From Mangifera indica (lineage: Eukaryota; Streptophyta; Magnoliopsida; Sapindales; Anacardiaceae), in NCBI RefSeq assembly GCF_011075055.1, contig NC_058155.1, positions 1,331,501 to 1,395,500 of the forward strand: a stretch of DNA of 64,000 nt, given 5' to 3'. Positions 24,519 to 37,030 of the stretch are shown in pieces (position 1 is the stretch's first letter; each line of letters begins with the position of its first letter). Position numbers and translations under genes: made by a program. The notes under the pieces were generated by a model. The model ran no database searches and was not told the DNA's origin. It worked only from the letters and a program-made list of their open reading frames with translations.

Positions 24519-25900
24519 TTAGAGAAATGAGTAAATACAATTTATAGAAGGAATAATAAGATGTGACTTTGTCACCTGATCGACTATAGCTGGTTGTGTA
24601 TGCATGACGATATCCTCTAAATGACTCATACGATCCTCTAATCGAGACTTATGCTCTTGCATGATAGATATCTCATCTCGTAAACAAGAAATCTCATCTA
24701 ATATCATATTGGCCTAACAAACTAATTCAACATCTAAAGGAGCTAAAATGGGTGATACAATCAATGGACATTCGTGTTGGAGTGCTCGGAAGCAGAGTCT
24801 TCAACCCTATGAAGATGTGTAGTCTCATTAGTTAGGGTCTCAAAGACATGACATGTAGTATGCTCTATATTAGGGATCTAAACATCGTTAGGTGTCTCAG
24901 GACTAATGGTGTGTATGTCAACAAGTGGCATTACCAAAGATGCTTCATCTCTTACTGAGGATGATGAGAAAGATTAGGGATCCAATATACCTGTATGTAA
25001 CAATGTCAGCATACCATGGTGTAGCCTCTTCAATCAATGATAGTTGGAGCAAGAAAGTAACATCACCTACTCATTAAGATATATAATTAAACCTATTTGT
25101 ATTAATCAATCAATCAATTAACAATTACATACCATATCATCAGTGAATATAGTTCTCATATGACTCTAACCAAGAACATTTCATATATGTCACTTGAACA
25201 TCCATGGAGACACATTGACAGCAACCAAGTCCACCCAATTATATAGGGTGTCGATCATCTCATATATCTAATATTGCAATGTAAATATTAATAGTTAAAT
25301 TTAATTAATAATTTTTTTCTTTGCCAATCAATATATATAATCAACAAATATACACTTACCTAGAATGCAAATGGGAACCCATAGACGTCATATTTAATCG
25401 TATTTGGCATTTGGCTAGAGTAGATCCTATTACTTGCTTGGGACATCGACTCGAACATTATTTCCCATATTAGAACACCTCACGGGTAGGAATTAAACCT
25501 CTCCAAAGGATTGACTAACTGAAGATACTTTTCAAATGCTTTCTTTCGTCGATTATTCTCTAGTAAAACTATATGTAGACAATACAACAGGCTCATTTTA
25601 ATAGCACTAATATCATCATCCCCCTATAGCCCAATTAGAAAAACTCGTTTTAAATTATGATATTGCACCTCTTAACATCCCCAAAAATAGGTATCTCGAA
25701 TCTTATCTCTGGATCCACGTTAAATATATGATGAAAGAGTAGTGATTCGATTGAATGGTAGGTCGATCATGAGTACAAATACCGATGGGTTGAATCTCAT
25801 GTCAACCTTATTAATCCTAAACCAAAACTCATCTTTGTCTATGTCGTGATATAATTGTTGTACAGAAATGAGTGTACCAACACTCCCTTAAATTTGTATC
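24519..25900 (-). pseudogene. DUF1985 transposon gene relic
   Basis: Minus-strand reading shows DEFWFRINKVDMRFNP near 25830. It continues with RVFLIGL, GDDDISAIKMSLLYCLHI, KKAFEKYLQLVNPLERFNS, then IMFESMSQASNRIYS and YDVYGFPFAF near 25370, ending at a donor (GTAAGTG). The next exon (about 25268-25170) reads IYEMIDTLYNWVDLVAVNVS. This is the DUF1985 domain found in plant transposon genes, often together with Ulp1-like proteases in Mutator-like elements. Further on, 24707-24519 encodes a coiled coil (DEISCLRDEISIMQEHKSRL). Several in-frame stops show decay. No protease part was found. Its cellular role in the parent protein is not known. Confidence 0.8.
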
Positions 25901-26149
25901 TGATAATCAAAGGAGATGCCCAAAACACTTCCTCTCAAACAATCGCAACTACTATGGTTTCAATGTAAATTTAATCTTTGATATTACGGTTCATTGGACA
26001 TGACAGGTAACCTCTGCTTGAAAGTGTCATACCTCATTCGAGATTCTTAATTCACTATTGTCACTTTTTTTTATGAGAAATATCTTATAAAAAATTTTAA
26101 CTTTATAAGAATTTCATAAAAAAATAGATATAAAATCAGAAACAAAAAA

Positions 26150-27650
26150 TGAGACTTGAAATTCAAAAACTACACATTAAAATACCCTAGAATGACGAAA
26201 ATCAAAAAATTGATTTAAAATTTGAAAATTAAATGTCAAAATACCCTAGAATTGAAAAAAATAAAAAAAAACTGAATTAAAATTTGAAAACTACATGTCC
26301 AAAAACCTTAAAATGACAAATATAAAAAAACAGACTTAAAATTCGAAAACTATATGTTGAAATATTCTAGAATGACAAAAACTAAAAATTGATTGAAAAT
26401 TCAAACATTACATGTAGAAATACCTTAGAATTGGAAAAAATTATAAACTGAACTAAAATTTGAAAACTACACATTCAACAACCTTAAAATGACAAATATT
26501 AAAAAACATGTCTTAAATTTAAAAACTATACATTTAAATACTCTAGAATGACAAAAACCAAAAATCAAATCGAAAATTCAAAAATCAAATGTTGAAATAC
26601 CCTAAAATGACAAAAATAAAAAAATAGACTTGAATTTCGAAAATCAAATGTTGAAATACCCTAGAATGGTAAAAACTGAAAAATCGTTCTGAAATTCAAA
26701 AATTACATGTTAAAATACCCTAGAATGAAAAAAATAAAAAATTTGAACTAAAATTTGAAAACTACATGTCCAAAAGCTTTAAAATGACAAATATAGAAAA
26801 ACAGATTTGAAATTCAAAACTGCATGTTAAAATATCTTAGAATGACAAAAATTAAAAAATCGATCAGAAATTAAAAATTATATGCCAAAATACCCTAAAG
26901 TAACAAAAATCATAAAATAGATATGAATTTCAAAAGCTAAATATTGAAATATCTTACAATGGTAAAAACTAAAAAATCGATCTAAATTCAAAAATTTCAT
27001 GTCGAAATATTATAGAATGACAAAAATTGAAAAATTGAATTAAAATTTGAAAACTATACATCGTAAAACTTTAAAATGATAAATATAAGCAGACCTGAAA
27101 TTAGAAAACTGAACGTTGAAATATTCTAGGATGACAAAAACTAAAAAATTAATTTGAAATTTGAAAATTACATGTCAAAATACCTTAGAAAGATAAAAAT
27201 TAAAAACTAAACTAAAATTTAAAAGCTATATATCCAAAAAACCTTAAAATGACAATTATAAAAACACAAACTTGAAATTTGAAAATTATACATTGAAATA
27301 CCTTAAAATGAAAAAAATGGAAATATTGATCAGAAATTTGAAAATTACATGTTAAAATACCCTAAAATTGGAAAAAATTAAAAAAAAACCTAAAATTTGA
27401 AAACTATACATCCAAAAACCTTAATATGACAAATATCGAAAAATAGACTTAAAATTCGAAAACTACAAGTTGAAATATCCTAGAATGATAAAAATATAAA
27501 AATCGATCAAAAATTTGGAAATTATATGTCGAAATATTCTAAAATGACAAACATTGAAAAACGGACCTAAAAATCACAAAAATAAAAAAAAAAACTTGGA
27601 ATTCGAAAGCGATACGTTGAAGAACCCTAAGACAAGAAAAATAGATATGA
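26150..27650. repeat. tandem array of ~60-bp monomers in a trimeric higher-order pattern
   Basis: About 25 monomers follow the scheme: ACCCTAGAATGACAAAAA, then an A-rich stretch, then TTTGAAAACTACATGT. Three recognisable types alternate: A (ends ATGTCAAAATACC), B (CTGAACTAAAATTTGAAAAC, ends ATGTCCAAAAA) and C (CTTAAAATGACAAATAT, ends ATGTTGAAATA). Type C recurs near 26308, 26483, 26797, 27068, 27241 and 27418, often about 175 bp apart, so A-B-C trimers are the larger repeat, with some shuffling. No coding. Confidence 0.8.
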
Positions 27651-27659
27651 AATTTGAAA

Positions 27660-29166
27660 ACTACAAGTCAACAAACTCTATAAGTGAAAAACAATCAGTT
27701 TGCCCCCTTATATATTTTCTACTCTCCACATGTCCTATAGTTTTAATTTGCTTCATCATCAATTTTCTTATCTCCTACAAGTCCTATAATTTTAAAAAAT
27801 TAATTTTGCCGTACCCCCAAATTCCCCCGGGTTCCTCAGAGCACCCTTCTAGGTTATATTCAAAATACCCCTACTTCTGGGGTTTCTTCCGTTCTTCCCT
27901 AAGTCCTTACTATTTCAAAAATCGCATTCTCCCCTCCCACGTGATGTCATTCCAACCCGGGTGAGATTTTATTCACCATGGGAAATCCCATGGTCCCTGG
28001 GGTGGATCTCCAACCAAACTCATCCATTTTCTAGGCAAAAATTATCATTTCAACCTTTAATTTCAACAAAAATCGAATCTACACATCCTATAAGACAATA
28101 ACCCTAAAAAAATCAACTAAAACAAACAAGAATCAACACATTTTATGGATTGTCCAAAACTAAAATGCTAAGCATTCAACGCTCAAAATATTTACCAAAT
28201 TGGAAAATTCAAACAATAACATGATTTAAACAAGGGTAAGGATGATTTATTAACTTTCTTTGCCATTTTCGTCATCGAAAAACACAAAAATGTTGAAAAA
28301 TTTTTGAAGAAATCGAATGGCCACTGAACTTGTGGGAGCCTCAAGATTTCCTCTGAATTCTAATAGTGAATTTGGGGGAAATTGGGTAGGGATATGAAAA
28401 CTTTTTTGTTTATATATAAGGGCATTTTGGTCATTAAGTTAAATAAGACATTTTTTTCTTAATCTTTAATTTTTGGGGTAATTTTGCTTAAACCCCTATT
28501 ATTTATGATAATTTATTTAATTTCCCTTAATTAAAATAACTTAACTATAAGGGTCTATATGACATTAGTATGAACTCTAATGACTATTCTGATATTATCA
28601 AGAAAATGAGTTTTCCCAAAATTGTCAAGTATATGATGGAGGTTTGGTTATGGTTACCTCATTTCAAATAGCATAGCTTGCCTATCGAAATTCTTCTTCT
28701 CCAAAGTTTTGATTTTTTGTCCATTTTTCGACAAATTTACCCTTAAATGGGTTATAAGATTAGTATTAACTAATTTATTCAATTGTTTGAGCATTTATTC
28801 TGATTATTTTTATTTCCCTTTTGAATATTTAATTTCTGTAAACAATATCGAGTTTTTTGAGTTTAAAATTGGTTGTTGATTAGGAGAAAATGTTTATTCA
28901 CTAGAGTAAGGTGTGATTTGTGTGATGAAACAATGAATTTTCTCGATAGAAACTTTAATATTAAGGGTTTAGAGTTAAATTTTTATAATTTTGAATAAGA
29001 AACTAAAGTTTTCTAAAGTTGAAATTGGTTATTAGATGATGAAAATTATTTGTAGTTTATTTATGGTTTGATTTATTAAGTGAAATGAAGAATTTGGTCG
29101 GAAAATCAATCATAATCCTATGTTAGGCGTGAAAAATCCAATAGACAATCACGTCTACGGGGTGGA
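27660..29166. other. no recognisable feature
   Basis: 27700-28020 is C-rich relative to its surroundings, with several CCCC runs. The rest is AT-rich unique DNA. A 24-codon ATG frame at 28317 is too short to support. It may be the 5' flank of the DUF1985 element. Confidence 0.35.
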
Positions 29167-30321
29167 TGTAACACCTTCAAGTACGCTTTAGGTGTGTTAT
29201 TGTCATTTCTCCAACCTTAGAATTGAATTCGAGTTGAGTCACATTAAATCAAACAAGTAGATAGTCAATTTGGCCTGATATGCAACCGTGCCTATGAAAG
29301 GCAACTTGTACATTGTTGTGTGGGTGTACGCCTATACCTTATGAAAGGTACGGTCGTACATCTTTTAATTGAAAGACTCCTAAGTTAGGTAAAAATCTTG
29401 AGCAAAGAAGGAAAGAGCTGATAGATATATAAGCTTCTTTCCTCAAAATTAAACCCTATTTTCTACCACTTTGATCTAAAGAGAGACCGAGCGCAAATTC
29501 CAAAGAAAGGAGAGGCTTTCGACAATCATAGAAGAACTTTCAGTAGCCAAGAATCTTGAAAGAGGAATAAGAAAACAACAAATTCCTTGCTTGTGTGGTT
29601 GCTACCAATTAAGTAAGAATGGCCCTCTACACCTTTTGATTGAATTTTAATACCTCTCTATCTTAAATTGTTTCTCTATTTTCAAAGATTGATTGTAAGA
29701 TGGTTTAGGATGGTATAGGATTGATAGATTGAGATGAATATACTTGGATTGCTATGACCATTAGAAACTATTTATTAGTGGAATTTATATTGAATTATTG
29801 ATTGTTATTTCGATGTTGTTTGGATTATATTTTGCCTTGACTGATTATATGATGTCAGAGCCTTTGAATACAACAGAAAATTTGACCAAGAATGGTCAGA
29901 ATTGATTTCCAAGACACCATGTACAGTTGAGACTTAAAGAGTCATGGATGTACATGGGCTAGAGAAATCAAAAGAAAATAAGGATGTACACTCGTGGCAT
30001 CAACTTGTACTTCTTGTATATGAGTTTTGACTTCACTGACAGATGGACATGCAATGAAGCATGATCAATTGTCTGTGGCTTAGAGGAACTTTTCGACATC
30101 ATGTACGCCAGTAAACCAATCACGTATGATCATGCATGGTTGAAAAAATAGATTAAAACTTATAATCCTAAACTTGAAGATGATGAATAGTGAACTCGAA
30201 AGTCATACACCCTATGCACTAAAACATATATGCTCATATGTCCTCTTTCTTCTTGCATGCACACCCATGGAACATGGAAGTGATCATGCATGTTAAATTA
30301 CAAAGAGACACATTGTGAACC

Positions 30322-30424
30322 TGTAATGCCCTTAGGTATGTTTCAGGGATATTTATGTCTTTTGACTCTATTTATAGATATTTCCCATTTTAAGTACATA
30401 TATTTGTTTTACATGTATATGTGT

Positions 30425-30466
<42 letters not shown>

Positions 30467-32792
30467 AAAGAAAAAAAAAAAAGGAAAAAGACAAAGAGAA
30501 AAAGAGAAAGAGATAAGGCTTTAGATATAAAGAGAAAGAGAAGATTTTCCATCATTTCCGTCCATATTCCAGTAGCCACTTCATGCCTTTTCTTTGCTTT
30601 CTTGAAGCCAAAGGAAGAAATTGAAGAGATATTGGAAGATAAAATAAAAAGAAAAAAAAAAGAATAAGCACCTTGGGAGCTTTGGTAACCAAAGATCTCC
30701 TTCTTTTCCCTTTCATCTATGTTTATATGCATGTTATGTGAATATGTTGGTGTGTTTTGGTATTGATTTAAAGTTGTTTTGGTGATGAAGGAAGCAAAAC
30801 AAAGAGGAGGAAGCCAACTTGCAAAGATTTAGCTTGAAACAAGGTAAGGGATATCATCCTTGATATGTGACATGTTTTAGGCTTTTGGTTCCTTGGATCT
30901 ATGTTAGAAATGATGATTTTGATGTTGAGGAATATTGTTTTGCCATTTGGGATGTCTATGTATGTGATTTTGTTCATGGCAGAAAGTTGTATAATATTTA
31001 CAGTTTTTGCCACTGTATTCGTCCCATGTTTTGGCTGCCTTATTTGATGAATTATGAGTGCTATTATATCTTGTTGGAAAGCTCTTTGAATTATTTTTCC
31101 AATGATATATAGCTTGTATGAATTAGAGATCATTTGGGCTGTTAAATATTTGTATGAACCGAAAGGACTGGTTTACTAAATAAACAGAGGAGGCAGTTTT
31201 GTCACTGAGTTTATCTCATGTTTTGACTGCCTTATCTATGGAATTATGAGTGCTATTATATCTTGTTGGAAAGATCTTTGAATTATATTTTCAGTGATAT
31301 ATAGCTTGTATAAATTAGAGATCATTTTGACTGTTAAAGATTTGTATGAACCGAAAGGACTAGTTTACTAAATAAACAGAGGAGGCAGTTTTGTCACTGA
31401 GTTTATCTCACGTTTTGACTGCCTTATCTATGGAATTATGAGTGCTATTATATATTTTTGGAAATCTCTTTGAATTATCTTTTCAGTGATATATAGTTTG
31501 TATGAATTGGGAATCATTTGGATTGTTAAATATTGCATGAACCACAAGGACTGCTTTATCAATTAAACAGAGGAGACAGTTTTTGCCACTGATTTTATCT
31601 GCTGTTTTGACTGCCTGATTGAATGAATTATGAGTGCTATTATAGCTTGTTAGAAAGCTCTTGGAATACTCTTTTCAAAGATATATAGCTTGCATGAATT
31701 AGGAACCGTTTAGACTATGAAATTGTATGAAAACGAAGGCTGCCCTGTCAAATAAACAGGGTGTGAACATTATTTCACAGTTTGGAAAGGAAAAGAAAGA
31801 AAAGAAAGGAAAGGAAAAGAAAAGAAAGGAAAAGAAAGGAAAGGAAAGGAAAGGAAAAAAAAAAAGAAGAGAAAAAGAAAAGAAAGAAAAGCAAGAAAAG
31901 GTTGGGACTCAAGATTCAAGGGTCGTTCCAAGAGTAATGTTTGGTGAATTATGAATAAATTTAGATGGAAGCAAAATTAGTAAGATATAAGACTCGCATG
32001 CATGCTATAAACTATGAGGGGGTACTTTACACTACACCGCCCACAGTAGGGCACGTCCGCAGTAGGACACGTCCGTAGTAGGACATAGACCTCCAGTATG
32101 GTCCGCTCGCAGTAGAGCATGCTCGTAATAGAGCTCAATTCAGATTCAGAAATAGTGTAGTGAAAGAAAAAGAGCTTGAGCTTAGAAAAGTGTCAAATCC
32201 TTATAGTTAGCTTCCAGAAAGTATTAAATAGACACCAGATGGGACAAAGTATGACCCAAATAGTAAAGAGTGAACTAAATTACCCCATCAATCTCTTATA
32301 GAGGTTAGGATGTGAGGTTGAGTCCCAAAAGTGAGTTAGAACAGGAAAAAATGATAGTTTACTTAATTTTTTCCCCTTACTGAGTGTTCTTATCACTCAC
32401 TCCCTTTTCTTTCCTGATTGCAGGTACAGGTGATCGAGGTAGCTGTGAGGCAGGGTCAGGTCAGCGTAGGTAGATCCGACTGGAGCAGGTTATCTCTGGT
32501 TTATATTACATGCATACAGTAGCATGTTCTTATCGACTTTTGACTTTGAGATTATGGTACAGTTGCATATGATTACTTCCTATTTTCAGATACTTCCAGA
32601 TGAGTCTTCATATGAGTATATACATCTTTTGTTCGCTTCCAGATTTTCAGTTTTCTTGGAATACTTCCTAAACACTTTTAATGAAACGTTTATTTTTAAG
32701 TATTTTTAAAAAAGAAAAAAAATAGACGCTCCGAATATTAATTCGTAACATTTCTCCTTCGATGGGTAGTACTTCTAGGGAGGGATGTTACA
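30322..32792 (+). mobile_element. 2,471-bp solo LTR with perfect GAACC duplication
   Basis: Starts TGTAATGCCCTTAGG, ends GGGAGGGATGTTACA, and is flanked by GAACC on both sides (30317-30321 and 32793-32797). Near 32380-32440 it has the plant gypsy LTR signature TACTGAGTGTTCTTATCACT followed by a T-rich run and GATTGCAGGTACAGGTGATC. Inside are an AT microsatellite (30429-30463), a purine-only tract (31786-31885), a 192-bp tandem array and a small GCAGTAGGRCACGTCC repeat (32038-32130). There are no gag or pol motifs, so it is a solo LTR of Tekay/Del-like type. Confidence 0.85.
30980..31750 (+). repeat. 192-bp tandem repeat, about four copies
   Basis: The anchor GTTTTGRCTGCC starts at 31028, 31220, 31412 and 31604, exactly 192 bp apart each time. 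Units share GAATTATGAGTGCTATTATA, GATATATAGCTTGTATGAATT and AACAGAGGAGGCAGTTTT. The middle copies are the most alike. Confidence 0.9.
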
Positions 32793-33003
32793 GAACCTAA
32801 AAGATGTCATGCCCATACCTTAGTAAAATTAAAGGTTGTGTGGTCGGGATAAACTTCGAAGCAATTGTATGTCCATGGAATACCACATACGCCCATACCT
32901 AGCTAGATGTATGCTCGTACCTAGAAGAAAAAGTATAATCATGTCTTGGTTATCCATAGGTCTTGCCTAGAAGAAATATTTATGAATTTTGATGATGATT
33001 TAA

Positions 33004-33420
33004 TGTAACACCCCCTTTAGAAGTATTCTCCTCCAGAGTGAAGTATTACTAACATTGATTACAAAAGTATTCATTATAAATAAACAAAAAGGAAATTAAA
33101 ACAATAAATGATTTTTGTAAACAAGACCAAAATACCCTTTATTAAAACACATGATGAAAAACGTGCAAAGGATGTTTTCAATACATATAAATGAAATACT
33201 CATAGTTCATTGTAAAATGCCAAATACATAGTTTATTGAAAAACATCAAATAGATGAAAATAAAAAAATGACATAAACACCCCTCAACTATTGACACCCA
33301 TTGAATTCCCGCATCGCAGCTATCACTTGGTCCCATCTCCTGTAAAATAGACAAAATACGATAATGTGAGTGATAAACACTTAGTAAGTAGGAATATAAT
33401 TTAGACTTTCATAATTTCTA
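33004..33420 (-). mobile_element. gypsy-type LTR fragment, minus orientation
   Basis: Begins TGTAACACCCCC. On the minus strand the right part reads TTACTAAGTGTTTATCACTC followed by GTCTATTTTACAGGAGATG, the same landmark order as in the other long LTRs here. The rest of the element is missing. Confidence 0.5.
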
Positions 33421-33439
33421 TTAAGTAATATTATGTGCA

Positions 33440-33560
33440 CAAATAATGTGTATAACTTTGTGTACAAACAGTGTCATGTCGTCATGTGATTGGGTAGATT
33501 TAAATTAGAAATAAAACAATACTAAATCATATAGTGACATACAAACATGTCAATTAGGTT
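33440..33560. mobile_element. palindromic MITE, copy 2 (eroded)
   Basis: GTGTCATGTCGTCATGTGATTGGG on the left pairs loosely with ATCATATAGTGACATACAAAC on the right (given here as motif positions 33471-33494 and 33528-33548). The central words resemble copy 1. Confidence 0.4.
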
Positions 33561-34452
33561 AGAATTCAGGCTCGACCAAAAAAGGTCTAACTTGGCAGTG
33601 TAACGTGTCAAGCCTAGTCCATGAGCCTTTTGGGTTGGGTCACTGGCTTTAATATTAGACCCATGGACTGGCCCTGCCTAACCCAGCATTGTTTAAAAAA
33701 AAAAGAAAAATGAAAATGGCAAAAGCAAGGCCTCTACTAAGCAGAAGCTTCAGTTGCTTCTATCATAAGCAGAAGCCTTCCTCCAACTTGTTTTATTTTT
33801 TTAAAATTTTATTTTTTATTTTTTCTATATAAATTAATCCAAATCTTTTTCATTTCCAATTTTGTTTACAAATTTCTCAATTTTAATTTTTTCATTATAT
33901 TCTTAATTTCATTTTCTCTCATTTACTCTATTTTGGAAAACTGTTTGAACTTGCAAATAACAATTCTTTGTGTTTATAATTTTATTTTCATTTCAATTTT
34001 ATTATTACAAATGGATTTAATGTCAAATAAATTCATAAAGTTGAACATTGATTTATGTTTGTAATTATACCATATGTAAATTAATTTATTTGTATTATGT
34101 TATAAACTTATAATATTTTTGATAATGTAACCATAGTATTCCTCCGTCATAAATGAAAGATTATAAACAAAATATTCAAGACACTGTCCTCAATTTTGAT
34201 AATTAAAAAATAATTTGTGCTTAAAATTTTTAATTAAAATTAAAAAAAAATTATTTAAATGGACAGACCCTATTAAGACTCAACTCGGTTTGACCCTATA
34301 TATATGGGTTCAAGCCTTGGGCCTTCAAAAATCCATAGGTCAACTCGATCGAAAGACCTATTACCATACAGGCCTAAGGCTTGACCTAATCTATGAGCTC
34401 GATGGGTCGAGCAGAAGCTGACTCGACCCAACCCAACTTATTGGCATGTCTA
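33550..34452. mobile_element. probable non-autonomous hAT element
   Basis: The right end GGCATGTCTAG, preceded by CTGACTCGACCCAACCCAAC, has an inverted counterpart on the left (ACATGTCAATTAGG, then GGCTCGACC). Subterminal words such as GGGTTGGGTC, TCGACC and CTATGAGC occur in both orientations. The interior is AT-rich with no frame of interest. Target duplication not determined. Confidence 0.5.
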
Positions 34453-34459
34453 GTAATAT

Positions 34460-36035
34460 ATCATTTTTTGTGTATATAGTTTTATTGATTTATATTTTGC
34501 CCTTTGACTTAGTCCACTATAAACTAGTCATCGAGAGTATACATAATCTATTAGTTACTCAGGATCTACTAAATCCCTTATACTTGTCTTATAACTTTTA
34601 TTAAACAGTTGGGTAGATTTGTTTATTACCATCGAGGGCCACTGTAAAAAATAAATATCTCATATATCGACTCTTAAGAAAAATAGTGTCAATGCAAATA
34701 ATAGATTGAAGATATTGTTTAAATACATGAACAGAACATTTTGATGCCATGAAAAAAAAACTAAAAATGATGCTCATCATCTGTTTCTATAGTTGTCACA
34801 GTTCTCTAATTAACACACTTTAATTATAACAATAATTAGGTAAGAGCATAAATGATTCTTTTGGTTAGCCCCTCAATGAATTTAATGTCCAATTTCTTAC
34901 CTACCAAACTTGTGAATATGAAATATTAATTTTATACCAATTGACGATGTTGATAATGATCTCTTTAGGCCAATAAATATAATCAATCAACACAAACTTT
35001 GACTTCATTAATTGACTAAAACTTTGACCTCAACTTATTTGTCATGTGGCATTATCTGATCAACTGAATATATGTGAGTGAGATTTATGTTACGAATTCA
35101 AAAAACTTGATTGGGTTTTACTCTTCTTCCCAATATAATCCATTTGCATTTTTTATCATTACACTAAATCTTTTTTCTAGGACAAATTGGTTTACAACAT
35201 TTTTCAAGTGTTTTTTGTCATTAAAAATGTCACCAAGTTTTATAGCATTCCCCTTTTGGATTGATCTTGCACCATTTTATGATATCGAAGGTTGTGGAGA
35301 AAAATCATGGGCCAATTAAACGGATCAGTGGAGATATTATCAAAAAACGGTCTTGAATAATTCTTGCCATCTATAAGCTGGAGACTATTTATATCACAGT
35401 TAACAAGTGACATATTCTTGAAGTTTACCTTATCAAGAGAAACATTAGTCATCTTATTCCCTTCAAAGTCACCCTAATTTGAAACTCTCTCTTTGTCTCC
35501 ACGAACCCATTCAGCGGCAATATAAAATACATCATTATGAAAATCAATCAAGTCTTCCCTAGTAGATTGCTTTTTCACTTCACTATAATCATTACCACCA
35601 ATTTCTTCCTCTTTTTCTTTTTTTTGTCCTTCGATTGTGATATAAGTAATAAAAACATGAATACATTCCTTAAAGTATTAAAATATGTCAATAAAGTCTT
35701 ACACATCATCATTTTCAATCTTTACAAGGGAGTCAAACTCAATTCTTTTTAGTTTTATACAAAGTTGAATGTAGTTTCAGATCGAATCAATATCACACTA
35801 TTCTTTCAAAATTGGATAAATCTGTCAAGTGTTGTTTCAAAGGGAATTTTAATCAATTTTTTAAAACCTTTAACATACTTCATTGTATTTTCATCATATT
35901 AGATATATTTTCTTTGGAAACGAATAACAACATAACCAGTCATTTTAATTATCAATCCTACAATAAAAAATTTTAGTAAAAAATTAAACATTTATAATAA
36001 AAATCCACAATAAACATTTATCAATATCAATATGT
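34460..36035. other. no recognised element; weak coding-like patch
   Basis: Mostly unique AT-rich DNA. On the minus strand 35560-35245 can be read almost without stops (for example DFHNDVFYIAAEWVRGDKER, then MTNVSLDKVNFKNMSLVNCD). I do not recognise it. It could be a relic exon or chance. Confidence 0.25.
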
Positions 36036-36039
36036 CATC

Positions 36040-37030
36040 TCTAATTTTCTAACATTTTTTAAACACCCTCATATATTATTTAGAACCAAAATATTAATTT
36101 CATATAGTGGTTAATATCCAAATGACCCTTATATGTTTCTAATATCTCATTTTTTCACTAATATATTATACAATATCAAAATACACCCTAATTTTCATAA
36201 CATATATGAACTTAATATTATTATTATATCAAAATGGCTTTTCTTTGTCTGCATATTTTATTTAGCACCCTCATATTTTATCTAATTTTAAATACCCTTT
36301 ATATTTATCTAACATTTTATTTAACACCCTCAAATATTATATTATATTGAAATGTCCCTATATATTCTTAACATTTCATTTAAAACTTTCCTACATTGTT
36401 TAATATTCCTTATATTTTTCTAATATTTTTTTAACCCCCTATATTTATCTAACATTTTATTTAATACCCTTATATGTTATCTTGTATCAAAATATTACTA
36501 TATTTTTCTAATTGGCTAACATTAAAATGCCCCCATATTTTTTAATATTTTATTTAACCTCTTTATTTATCTAAATTTTTTTTACACCCTCATATGTTGT
36601 CTTGTATCGATATGACCCTATAATTTTCTAACATTCAATTTAAAATCATCATATATTGTTTAATATTAAAATGCTCTCATATTTTTCTAATATTTGTTTA
36701 ACTCCGTATATTTATCTAACTTTTTTTAACATCCTCTTATGTTATCTTATATCAAAATTTCGTTATATTTTTCCAACATTTCATTTAACATTTTCATAAT
36801 TGTTTAATATCAAAATACCCTAATATTTTTTTAACATTTCATTTAACTCTTATATTTATCTAACATTTCATTTAACACCCTCATATATTGTTTTGTATCA
36901 AAATGTCTTTATATTTTTCTAACATTTTACTTAAAACCTTCATACATTGTTTAGTATTAAAATACCCCCTATATTTTTTATTATTTCATTTAACCTTCTA
37001 ATATATTATCAAATATCTAAATTCCCTTAT
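36040..37030. repeat. degenerate AT-rich minisatellite
   Basis: Variants of TTTATCTAACATTTCATTTA, ACACCCTCATATRTTGT and TATCAAAATGCCCTTATAT follow one another for about 1 kb. The anchor TATTTATCTAA recurs near 36304, 36437, 36563, 36708 and 36851, so larger units are about 125-145 bp. Ends about 560 bp before the start codon of the RNF170-like gene. Confidence 0.75.

Larger units (their letters stand above)
29167..33003 (+). mobile_element. gypsy-type LTR, copy 3, split by a solo LTR
   Basis: Starts TGTAACACCTTCAAGTACGC. It matches the copy at 13193-14376 along its length, including the CTAGAGAAATCAAAAGAAAA line and the GCATG/CATACC-rich 3' part. It is interrupted at 30321 and resumes at 32798. 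The right border is taken at the next TGTAACACC (33004) and is uncertain. Without the insert it is about 1.36 kb. No internal genes. Confidence 0.6.

Noticed and set aside
27554..27964. 136-codon frame
   Set aside because: Begins inside the A-rich tandem array and runs into C-rich DNA; no recognisable domain or codon bias.
30290..30732. Open frames of 101-125 codons on both strands
   Set aside because: Created by an AT microsatellite and purine-rich tract inside the solo LTR; no domain.
31727..31954. Lys/Glu-rich frame
   Set aside because: Translation of a purine-only tract in the solo LTR.
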